This document shows, in pieces, positions 1 through 4,786 of a stretch of DNA of 9,113 bases (positions within the stretch are counted from its first letter, which is position 1; each line of letters starts with the position of its first letter). This DNA comes from Lysobacterales bacterium. GTDB taxonomy: Bacteria > Pseudomonadota > Gammaproteobacteria > Xanthomonadales > Marinicellaceae. The DNA is taken from the NCBI GenBank assembly GCA_015494035.1, contig WGBZ01000019.1, forward strand, positions 1 through 9,113. Reading direction: 5' to 3'. A program made the translations under genes and the position numbers. The notes under the pieces are model-generated. The model was not told the origin of the DNA. It was given only the letters and a program-made list of their open reading frames with translations, and searched no databases.

Positions 1-225
1 CTTCAGTTTGGTGCCCACGCCATCGGTGCCTGAAACCAGTACGGGATTCGCACAGGCAATGGTCGACAGGTCGAACAGGCCGCCAAAGCCACCGATGCTG
101 CCCATGACACCCGGGCGAACGGTGGAGCGGACAGCCGGTTTGATGCGTTTGACCAGCTCGTTACCGGCATCAATGTCCACACCGGCATCTTTATAGCTGA
201 GGCCCGAAGGCGTGTTTGAGCTCAT
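1..225 (-). CDS. purM: Phosphoribosylformylglycinamidine cyclo-ligase (AIR synthetase), N-terminal part, cut by window edge
   Basis: PurM closes FGAM to aminoimidazole ribotide using ATP, the fifth step of de novo purine synthesis in the cytoplasm. Only the first 75 codons are present; the family is usually about 340-350 residues and the rest lies left of position 1. Translation from the ATG at 223-225 gives [20 protein letters not shown], and further on GGFGGLFDL and [21 protein letters not shown] and [11 protein letters not shown] are hallmark N-terminal PurM blocks; the second is part of the nucleotide/substrate-binding region. No strong Shine-Dalgarno sequence is visible before the ATG, but the homology block begins within ten residues of it, so the start is secure. 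The gene is divergent from the DUF2066 operon, with a repeat pair between them. purN, often the partner gene, is not visible. Identification is essentially certain; only completeness is lacking. Confidence 0.96.
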   Translation of the reverse strand, partial: MSSNTPSGLSYKDAGVDIDAGNELVKRIKPAVRSTVRPGVMGSIGGFGGLFDLSTIACANPVLVSGTDGVGTKLK

Positions 226-254
226 GGAAAATCCGCGCTGAGGAAGGAGAACGG

Positions 255-283
255 ATTTTAACCCGCCCCCGGTGGCTTGGGAA
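255..283 (-). promoter_or_regulatory. Candidate purM promoter, with its -35 overlapping a repeat end
   Basis: Read on the minus strand, TAAAAT (260-255) is a good -10 box. Exactly 17 bases upstream lies TTCCCA (283-278), four of six matches to TTGACA. Transcription would start near 248 and leave a leader of about 23 nt before the purM ATG. The -35 hexamer is built mostly from the terminal GCTTCC/GGAAGC sequence of repeat unit A. If real, the insertion supplied or replaced part of the promoter. Prediction by eye only. No PurR-type operator is recognisable. Confidence 0.35.
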
Positions 284-437
284 GCGCTGATCGAATCGTG
301 AACTCGCTCCTCATACCTGAAATGTCCGATAACTGTGTTGAAGTCCTCGCCAATAGCCCTGCTATTGGCTGCGAACTTCGCCGTATTCTCGAACACTTCA
401 GGCACAACCTGCTTCGTTCAGATTCAATCAGGCTTCC
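280..437 (+). repeat. Fold-back repeat unit A (about 158 bp)
   Basis: The left end GGAAGCGCTGATCGAATC is matched in inverse orientation by the right end GATTCAATCAGGCTTCC, with a one-base gap and one mismatch. Inside, CCTGAAATGTCC is mirrored by GAACACTTCAGG. The centre is a perfect 9-bp hairpin, GCCAATAGC-CCT-GCTATTGGC (349-369). Symmetry therefore runs from the ends to the core, and the whole unit could fold into one long imperfect hairpin. It is nearly identical to unit B and clearly related to unit C (8033-8190). Confidence 0.85.
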
Positions 438-440
438 CCA

Positions 441-600
441 GGAAAGCGCTGATCGAATCGTGAACTCGCTCCTCATACCTGAAATGTCCGATAACTGTGT
501 TGAAGTCCTCGCCAATAGCCCTGCTATTGGCTGCGAACTTCGCCTTGTTCTCGAACACTTCAGGCACAACCTGCTTCGTCCAGATTCAATCAGCGCTTCC
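441..600 (+). repeat. Fold-back repeat unit B, near-identical tandem copy of A
   Basis: The unit has the same architecture and orientation as A, starting GGAAAGCGCTGATCGAATC and ending GATTCAATCAGCGCTTCC, with the central hairpin at 511-531. From the GCGCTGATC block onward, its first hundred or so bases are identical to A. The differences I can see are one base at the left end, two near CGCC(GTA/TTG)TTCTC, one at CGT(T/C)CAG, and one inserted base restoring GCGC at the right end. That is about five changes in 160 bases, pointing to recent duplication or gene conversion. Only about three bases separate it from unit A. Confidence 0.85.
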
Positions 601-639
601 CTTGTGAACAAGCCATGGGCAAACAGGCGGTTTTTGTGT

Positions 640-667
640 TTGAATAGCGGGGGCAAAAGGCTAGAAT
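640..667 (+). promoter_or_regulatory. Likely promoter of the DUF2066-pgsA-like-permease-hda operon
   Basis: TTGAAT (640-645, four of six to TTGACA) and TAGAAT (662-667, five of six to TATAAT) are separated by 16 bases. The start point would lie near 673-675, giving a leader of about 125 nt before the DUF2066 start. It lies in the only gap ahead of the tightly packed four-gene unit and just downstream of the repeat pair. Sequence-based prediction only. Confidence 0.45.
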
Positions 668-668
668 A

Positions 669-686
669 GTCCTGTCGCAGGACAGG
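669..686 (+). promoter_or_regulatory. Two overlapping, mutually exclusive hairpins at the predicted transcript start
   Basis: GTCCTG-TCG-CAGGAC (669-683) is a perfect 6-bp stem. CCTGTC-GCAG-GACAGG (671-686) is a second perfect 6-bp stem using the same bases, so the two cannot form together. They begin one base after the -10 box, so this could be an operator overlapping the start site or a 5'-end RNA structure. Nothing identifies a specific regulator. Confidence 0.4.
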
Positions 687-784
687 GCCGGTGGTAATAA
701 GGCCTATTGACTGAAGGTGAGGGAGCCAACAGGCTTTTCACCGGGAAAATGCCGCCAGAGAGCCTGTGTGCCATCTTCATTATC

Positions 785-800
785 AAGGAGGAGCGATTTG
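785..800 (+). promoter_or_regulatory. Strong Shine-Dalgarno site that sets a TTG start for the DUF2066 gene
   Basis: AAGGAGG (785-791) is a near-perfect anti-16S match, and six bases later comes TTG (798-800) in the DUF2066 frame. Starting here gives a classic signal peptide at the very N-terminus. The longer reading from GTG at 717 would put about 27 polar residues in front of it and has no comparable ribosome site. Confidence 0.8.
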
Positions 801-1919
801 CGAACCCATATTACCGGTTGGTTGATTCTGCTGTATGCTTGCCTGCTTGCGGTTTCCTCTGCCGTTTCTGCCGTGCAGGTGCCCACCTACGCCGGCACCG
901 TGTTGGTGGATTCAAGCCAGGTGGATTTCCAGTCCAGCGCCTTTGTTGATGCCTGGCTCAATGCGCTGGCGCGTCACACAGGCAAAACCGAAGCCCAACT
1001 GCGGCGTATTCCTGGCGTGGTTCCCCAGAACCTTTCTGCGGCCATTGAACGGTATCATTTTGAATCAGTTCCACCGGAATTCTGGCCCAGCGATCAGCCC
1101 CTGTACTGGTTGCATGTGTTTGCCAGCAAGCCGCGCATGGATCACGTAGTCAACCAGGCCAAATTGCCCACCTGGCCGGCGGAACGGGTAGAAATCGTAA
1201 GCTGGCTGCTGGATGAAACCGGAGGCATTCCCCAGCTCGCCGTCAACGGGACGGATCTGGCCAGCGCCTACTGGCTGCAAAAACGCACCGAGCAGGCCGG
1301 TTTGCCGTTGCGCTGGGTCAGCAATACGGCCCGCGACCAGGCGGCTGTTTCGCTACAGGAAATACGCCAGTTGTCGCCGAAAGTGGTGGACTACAGCCAC
1401 GAAACCTTTGGCGAATTGCCGGTGTTGGTGCTGAAGGTCGCCCCGGCCACGGGGCAGAAAAAGCCTTCGACAGCGCCAAGCGGAACACCGGCTGATACCA
1501 GCCGTGGTGCTTCCATAACAGGGCCTGTGCGGTGGCAGATGGCCTATGCCATGCCGGGGGAATCCATTGAACGGAAAAGCGGCATGGCCGCCGGACCCGA
1601 TGCCCTGGCGCGTCGCGTAGCAAGCACCGTGCGGCAATGGCACGCGGCGCGCGAACGCATCTACCCGGAAGAGCGGCAGTTGCATGAAATTTCTTTATCC
1701 ATCAAGGGCTTGCACGATTATGCAGATGTCAAATCGGTGACTGATTACCTGGATCGGCTATCAGTGGTTGATCGCTACTCCCTTGTTCAGTCGCGACCCG
1801 GGCAACTGGATTTACGCCTGCGTCTGGCCGTGACCACCGACGCTTTCCTGCGCTACCTGAATCAGGGCGGTCGCTTCCGTATTACCCAGCACGAGCCGCT
1901 GGTTCTGGAGAAACGCTAG
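798..1919 (+). CDS. DUF2066 family protein, exported, function unknown
   Basis: With the TTG start the product is 373 residues. Residues 1-25 form a signal peptide: Arg near the start, a hydrophobic stretch WLILLYACLLAVSSAV, and a likely cut after SAVSA, so the mature protein should be periplasmic or envelope-associated. The position between purM and hda and the general pattern (VLVDSSQVDFQ near the N-terminus, DAWLNALARHTG, a C-terminal Y-L-L-V repeat-like region) match the DUF2066 family of gammaproteobacteria, which has no established function. A Pro/Thr/Ser/Gly-rich, probably disordered linker at about residues 214-240 divides it into two parts. The C-terminal part (VTDYLDRLSVVDRYSLVQSR, then LDLRLRLAVTTDAFLRYL) looks like a small alpha/beta domain. 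No catalytic motif is visible. The gene stops two bases before the next start, so it is the first gene of the operon. Family assignment rests on context and pattern recognition, not on a search. Confidence 0.8.
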   Translation: MRTHITGWLILLYACLLAVSSAVSAVQVPTYAGTVLVDSSQVDFQSSAFVDAWLNALARHTGKTEAQLRRIPGVVPQNLSAAIERYHFESVPPEFWPSDQPLYWLHVFASKPRMDHVVNQAKLPTWPAERVEIVSWLLDETGGIPQLAVNGTDLASAYWLQKRTEQAGLPLRWVSNTARDQAAVSLQEIRQLSPKVVDYSHETFGELPVLVLKVAPATGQKKPSTAPSGTPADTSRGASITGPVRWQMAYAMPGESIERKSGMAAGPDALARRVASTVRQWHAARERIYPEERQLHEISLSIKGLHDYADVKSVTDYLDRLSVVDRYSLVQSRPGQLDLRLRLAVTTDAFLRYLNQGGRFRITQHEPLVLEKR

Positions 1920-1921
1920 CC

Positions 1922-2509
1922 GTGTACGGACTTCGCTATTTGCCCAACGCCATCACCATTTTGCGCTTCCTGGCCATGGGGCCACTGGTATATTTCATGC
2001 TGGAAAAACGCTATGACGCGGCTTTGCTGGTGGCTCTTTTTGCCGCCATCTCGGATGGTCTGGACGGCTTTCTGGCCAAGCGCTTTGGCTGGACTGGCTG
2101 GCTTGGTAGCGTGCTGGACCCACTGGCCGACAAGTTTATGATGTTGTGCTGTTATGCGGTGTTGACCTGGCAAGGGCACGTACCGGTGTGGCTGACCACC
2201 CTGGTGATCCTGCGTGATGTGGTGATTATTGCCGGTGCCACACTCTATCACTTCACGATTGGGCGGGTTAAGCACGCTCAGCCGACGTTCCTGAGCAAAC
2301 TGAACACCACCTTGCAATTTATTTTTGTGCTTACCTTATTGCTGAATCTGGCCGGCTGGGTTGACCTGCCCGGCGAACTGATTCAGGCATTGATGTGGCT
2401 GGTGGCCATCACCACACTGCTGTCCGGTATTCAATACGTCTGGACCTGGGGCCGCAAGGCGGTGCACACCAAGACCGGCAAAGCCATTTCCGGAGCCATC
2501 AATGACTGA
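1922..2509 (+). CDS. CDP-alcohol phosphatidyltransferase family protein (PgsA-like)
   Basis: This family transfers a phosphatidyl group from a CDP-activated lipid to an alcohol, releasing CMP, in the inner membrane. The product is 195 residues from a GTG start (1922) placed two bases after the upstream stop. The metal-binding signature is at residues 45-70: D45-GL-D48-G49, then A52, G62, D66 and D70, with spacing matching D-x2-D-G-x2-A-R-x8-G-x3-D-x3-D. All four acidic residues are present. The usual Arg after Ala is Lys53, followed by Arg54. Hydrophobic segments at about 8-28, 33-45, 72-88, 92-112, 130-147 and 155-172 fit the six-helix fold. The substrate is unclear: glycerol-3-phosphate (PgsA) or phosphatidylglycerol (cardiolipin-synthase-like) are both possible. 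A housekeeping pgsA usually sits near uvrC, so this may be a second family member. Its end overlaps the permease start by 8 bases. Confidence 0.88.
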   Translation: MYGLRYLPNAITILRFLAMGPLVYFMLEKRYDAALLVALFAAISDGLDGFLAKRFGWTGWLGSVLDPLADKFMMLCCYAVLTWQGHVPVWLTTLVILRDVVIIAGATLYHFTIGRVKHAQPTFLSKLNTTLQFIFVLTLLLNLAGWVDLPGELIQALMWLVAITTLLSGIQYVWTWGRKAVHTKTGKAISGAIND

Positions 2510-3671
2510 TTTGTCGCGTCGCTGTTTTGTTCTGGCCAGTATTGTCTTTGCCGGCTATGTAATCTACCTGCTCAAGCCGATACTCACGCCGTTTGCCATT
2601 GCGGCCTTGCTGGCCTATCTGTTTGATCCGTTGGCCGACCGGCTGGAAGCCTGGGGCCTGAGCCGCACCCTGTCGGTGGTGATCGTGTTTGCCTTTATCA
2701 TCATCCTGCTGGCAGCCACCTTGCTCATCTTCGTGCCTTTGCTGGAAAGCCAGATCAGCCGCCTGATCCATAATTTGCCTTTATACTTCGAATGGCTCAG
2801 TAACAAAATATCGCCCTGGTTGCGGGAAACCTTTGGCATTGAAGCCGACCTTTTCGATACCGAAGCCCTGACACAGCTGCTGAAAGAGCACTGGGACAAG
2901 GCCGGTGGGTTGGCCGCCGCGCTGTTACGCACCGTATCGCAGAGTTCGGCCGTGATTATCCATTGGCTCACCAATCTGCTTCTAATTCCCGTTATTACCT
3001 TTTACCTGCTGCGGGACTGGGACATTCTCACCGCACGTGTCGGGGAACTGATTCCGCGCAGTATTTATCCCACCGTCAGCCGCCTGGTGAAAGAGTCCAA
3101 CGAGGTGCTTAGTGCGTTTTTACGCGGGCAGATGACAGTTATGCTGGCTTTGGGGCTGATATACGCCATTGGCCTGAAGTTGGCCGGCATTGATCTGGCA
3201 TTCCTGATTGGCATGACCGCGGGCATTTTATCGTTTGTGCCCTATCTGGGCACCATCACCGGCCTGTTGATGGCGCTGTTTGCCGCAGCCACCCAATACG
3301 GCGATCCCCAACATTTCATTTATGTGCTGATTGTTTTTGGCATTGGCCAGGCCCTGGAAGGCATGGTGTTGACGCCGTTGCTGGTGGGTGACCGCATTGG
3401 CCTGCACCCGGTGGCGGTGATCTTTTCGGTCCTGGCAGGCGGTCAGCTGTTCGGTTTTGTGGGCGTTTTGCTGGGCTTGCCGGTGGCGGCTGTTATTATG
3501 GTGCTGCTGCGTCATGCTCACGAACGTTATTTGCAGAGCAAACTCTATGGTGGGGAAGATCAGAACGACATTGCGCTTTCCACCAGTCATGATGAGTCCT
3601 CCTCGGGCAGCCAAAAACGCGCTGCTCAAGAGAGCGCAGACGCCGCGCCGGAAACGGACAGCCCCGCATGA
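2502..3671 (+). CDS. AI-2E family (PerM-type) inner-membrane permease
   Basis: The product is 389 residues. It has several long hydrophobic segments: about residues 8-40, 55-78, 145-170, 203-222, 228-260, 268-295 and 300-335. Between the second and third lies a soluble amphipathic stretch (about 80-140), as is typical for the AI-2E transporter / PerM family. The signature SFVPYLGTITG at about 243-253 corresponds to the conserved F-(I/V)-PYLG block. Members include E. coli TqsA (AI-2 export) and YdgG/PerM-like proteins, but most are uncharacterised, so autoinducer transport should not be assumed. The last ~45 residues are a charged Ser/Glu/Ala-rich cytoplasmic tail without hydrophobic content. 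The gene overlaps the preceding one by 8 bases and shares ATGA with hda, indicating translational coupling. The location next to hda matches the arrangement in Pseudomonas. Confidence 0.92.
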   Translation: MTDLSRRCFVLASIVFAGYVIYLLKPILTPFAIAALLAYLFDPLADRLEAWGLSRTLSVVIVFAFIIILLAATLLIFVPLLESQISRLIHNLPLYFEWLSNKISPWLRETFGIEADLFDTEALTQLLKEHWDKAGGLAAALLRTVSQSSAVIIHWLTNLLLIPVITFYLLRDWDILTARVGELIPRSIYPTVSRLVKESNEVLSAFLRGQMTVMLALGLIYAIGLKLAGIDLAFLIGMTAGILSFVPYLGTITGLLMALFAAATQYGDPQHFIYVLIVFGIGQALEGMVLTPLLVGDRIGLHPVAVIFSVLAGGQLFGFVGVLLGLPVAAVIMVLLRHAHERYLQSKLYGGEDQNDIALSTSHDESSSGSQKRAAQESADAAPETDSPA

Positions 3672-4381
3672 ACCAGACAGTGGCGCAATTGCCGCTCAAT
3701 TTCACACTCCGCTTGCGGCAGACCTTTGACAATTTCGTCACCGGCAAGAACCAGGCTGCGTTGCAGGCGTTGCAGGAATTGCGAACAGGCGATGCGAGTG
3801 AGCCGGCTCCGGTTTTTCTGTGGGGTGAACCTCACGTGGGCAAGAGCCACCTGCTCAATGCCACCTGCCAGGTAGCCACAGAGCAGGGGGCGCAGGCCGC
3901 TGTCATACCGGTGAGTTTTATCCACGAACGTCAGAACCTGGCCCTGGCAGATGCCTTTGATCTGGTGTGCCTGGATGACGTGCATGAGCTGGCAGGGGAT
4001 ACCATCGGCGAACACCGTCTGTTTGACTGGATCAACCACCTGCGTCAAGCCGGTACGCCCTTTGCCATGGCATCGCGACTGGCGCCCAACGATCCCCACT
4101 GGCAACTGCCGGACCTGGTTTCCCGCCTCAACTGGGGGCGGGCCTGGCGGTTGCAGCCGGTAAACCGTGAACAGGCCCTGGCCATTTTCCGGCAGCGGGC
4201 CACGGCACGTGGCCTTGTGTTGGACGATGCCGTCCTCAAGTGGCTTGGTCGCCATCAGTCAAGTGACTTGAAGTTTCTTCTCCAACTGCTTGAAATTATT
4301 GATAAAAACAGCTTGCAAACACGTCGCCGATTGACCATTCCTGTGCTCAAGGAACTCATTCATGAAATCCATGCGGGTTAA
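3668..4381 (+). CDS. hda: DnaA regulatory inactivator Hda
   Basis: Hda binds the DNA-loaded sliding clamp and stimulates hydrolysis of DnaA-bound ATP, which prevents re-initiation of replication (RIDA). The product is 237 residues, the usual length. Residues 6-10 (AQLPL) are the N-terminal clamp-binding motif. Walker A GEPHVGKS is at 53-60, Walker B LVCLDDVH at 99-106, and the box VII arginine of VSRLNWG is R153. The sensor II region around SSDLKFLLQLLEIID (about 198-212) is present. The protein is a DnaA-like AAA+ module without the DNA-binding domain IV, which distinguishes it from DnaA. It starts in a 4-base ATGA overlap with the permease, has no clear ribosome site of its own and is probably translationally coupled. 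Its stop codon falls inside an interrupted palindrome ahead of the ffs promoter. I see nothing broken in it. Confidence 0.96.
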   Translation: MNQTVAQLPLNFTLRLRQTFDNFVTGKNQAALQALQELRTGDASEPAPVFLWGEPHVGKSHLLNATCQVATEQGAQAAVIPVSFIHERQNLALADAFDLVCLDDVHELAGDTIGEHRLFDWINHLRQAGTPFAMASRLAPNDPHWQLPDLVSRLNWGRAWRLQPVNREQALAIFRQRATARGLVLDDAVLKWLGRHQSSDLKFLLQLLEIIDKNSLQTRRRLTIPVLKELIHEIHAG

Positions 4382-4402
4382 CAACGTCAATGACAACGTT
4401 AA
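4378..4402. promoter_or_regulatory. 25-bp interrupted palindrome at the hda stop, upstream of ffs promoter
   Basis: The pattern is TTAAC-aac-GTCA-a-TGAC-aac-GTTAA, symmetric about position 4390. The outer five-base arms and inner four-base arms pair exactly; the two AAC spacers do not. It covers the hda stop codon and ends about 21 bases before the ffs -35 box, a place where an activator could bind. No known operator consensus comes to mind. Confidence 0.4.
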
Positions 4403-4423
4403 TAACAAAGCCATGCGCCAGGC

Positions 4424-4452
4424 TTGCCTTGTCAGGGGCAATCACGGATAAT
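4424..4452 (+). promoter_or_regulatory. Promoter of the SRP RNA gene
   Basis: TTGCCT (4424-4429, four of six) and GATAAT (4447-4452, five of six) are separated by exactly 17 bases. The predicted start, around 4459-4461, coincides with the first base of the closing stem of the SRP RNA. That agreement between two independent predictions makes it the best-supported promoter in the window. Confidence 0.7.
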
Positions 4453-4460
4453 AGCCGCCG

Positions 4461-4569
4461 GTGATCTTCACTGGTCACCGGGCAACGGTCAGCCGAAAAC
4501 CCCGCCAGGCCCGGAAGGGAGCAACGGTATCGGTGAAGCCGTGTGCCCGGAACGGCTGGTGAGGGTCAC
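4461..4569 (+). ncRNA. ffs: 4.5S-type signal recognition particle RNA
   Basis: This RNA binds Ffh and directs ribosomes making membrane proteins to FtsY. The conserved tip is easy to recognise: GCCAGGCCCGGAAGGGAGCA (4504-4523), containing the GGAA tetraloop and the symmetric and asymmetric loops that contact the Ffh M domain. The ends close with an 11-bp helix: GTGATCTTCAC (4461-4471) pairs fully, allowing G-U, with GTGAGGGTCAC (4559-4569). The total of about 109 nt is the length of the small, Alu-less SRP RNA of gammaproteobacteria. It lies between hda and dnaX; a position just upstream of dnaX is common in this group. The exact ends are inferred from pairing and could differ by a few bases. 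Confidence 0.93.
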
Positions 4570-4576
4570 TTTTTTT
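4559..4576 (+). terminator. T-run terminator of ffs
   Basis: The 3' arm of the SRP RNA closing helix (4559-4569) is followed directly by seven T residues (4570-4576). The long SRP hairpin itself probably acts as the terminator stem. It would separate ffs from dnaX transcription, at least in part. Confidence 0.6.
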
Positions 4577-4619
4577 GTCCTAAGGAAGCCTCCCTAATAA
4601 CACGCAAACCTGTTTTAGA

Positions 4620-4637
4620 GGCCCTTGTTTCAGGGCC
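4620..4637 (+). other. Perfect 6-bp G+C-rich hairpin in the ffs-dnaX gap
   Basis: GGCCCT-TGTTTC-AGGGCC is a perfect inverted repeat with no following T-run, so it is not a typical intrinsic terminator. It may be an RNA structure in read-through transcripts or have no role. Apart from this hairpin and a weak promoter candidate, I see nothing in 4577-4786. Confidence 0.4.
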
Positions 4638-4729
4638 GCCGGTTGTGACTGGCCAGTAACGCTTGTACCAGGCCACAGGGTGCCCAAGCGGGCCATCCGG
4701 TTTTGCGGCATTCAACATTGGTCAGGGCC

Positions 4730-4758
4730 TTGCTAAAAGCCGTTTCTGCCGTCATACT
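4730..4758 (+). promoter_or_regulatory. Weak candidate promoter for dnaX-ybaB-recR
   Basis: TTGCTA (4730-4735) and CATACT (4753-4758), each four of six to consensus, are 17 bases apart, with a predicted start near 4765 and a 22-nt leader to the dnaX ATG. The position is right but both boxes are mediocre. Read-through from ffs or a different start is also possible. Confidence 0.3.
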
Positions 4759-4786
4759 TTGGGCTTTCCGTCCACACCGAGTTGTC

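Larger units (their letters stand above)
276..604. mobile_element. Tandem pair of MITE-like repeats flanked by 4-bp CTTG direct repeats
   Basis: CTTG occurs at 276-279, immediately before the first GGAAGC end, and again at 601-604, immediately after the last GCTTCC end. Between them sit two head-to-tail repeat units (280-437 and 441-600) with a period of 162 bases. The junctions between the units do not show CTTG. This is what a single insertion with a 4-bp target duplication, followed by internal tandem duplication, would leave. A 4-bp target duplication and GGAAG-type ends are known for the IS5 group of insertion sequences, so an IS5-type transposase acting in trans is a reasonable inference. 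None is encoded in the window. Open frames run through both units on both strands, because 162 is a multiple of three and the units lack stops, but they have no start signals and resemble no protein I know. Confidence 0.7.

Noticed and set aside
276..604. CRISPR array
   Set aside because: Only two long (~160 bp) repeats with practically no spacer between them; this does not resemble CRISPR repeat-spacer architecture.
258..669. Open reading frames of about 130 codons on both strands across repeat units A and B
   Set aside because: They exist because the 162-bp period is a multiple of three and the unit lacks stops. There is no ribosome site, the translation is itself duplicated, and no protein family is recognisable.
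717..797. Upstream GTG start (717) for the DUF2066 gene
   Set aside because: It would place about 27 non-homologous residues before a clear signal peptide, while TTG at 798 has an excellent Shine-Dalgarno site.
4580..4589. CTAAGGAAGC, similar to the outer end of repeat unit D (GCTAAGGAAGC on the minus strand)
   Set aside because: After this stretch the match to the CTGATTGAATC part of the end is lost, and no partner end was found in the ffs-dnaX gap. Possibly a decayed end, more likely chance.
4703..4786. N-terminal extension of dnaX by 28 codons
   Set aside because: DnaX proteins begin at the M-x-YQVLARKYRP block, which matches ATG 4787. The extension has no recognisable similarity.
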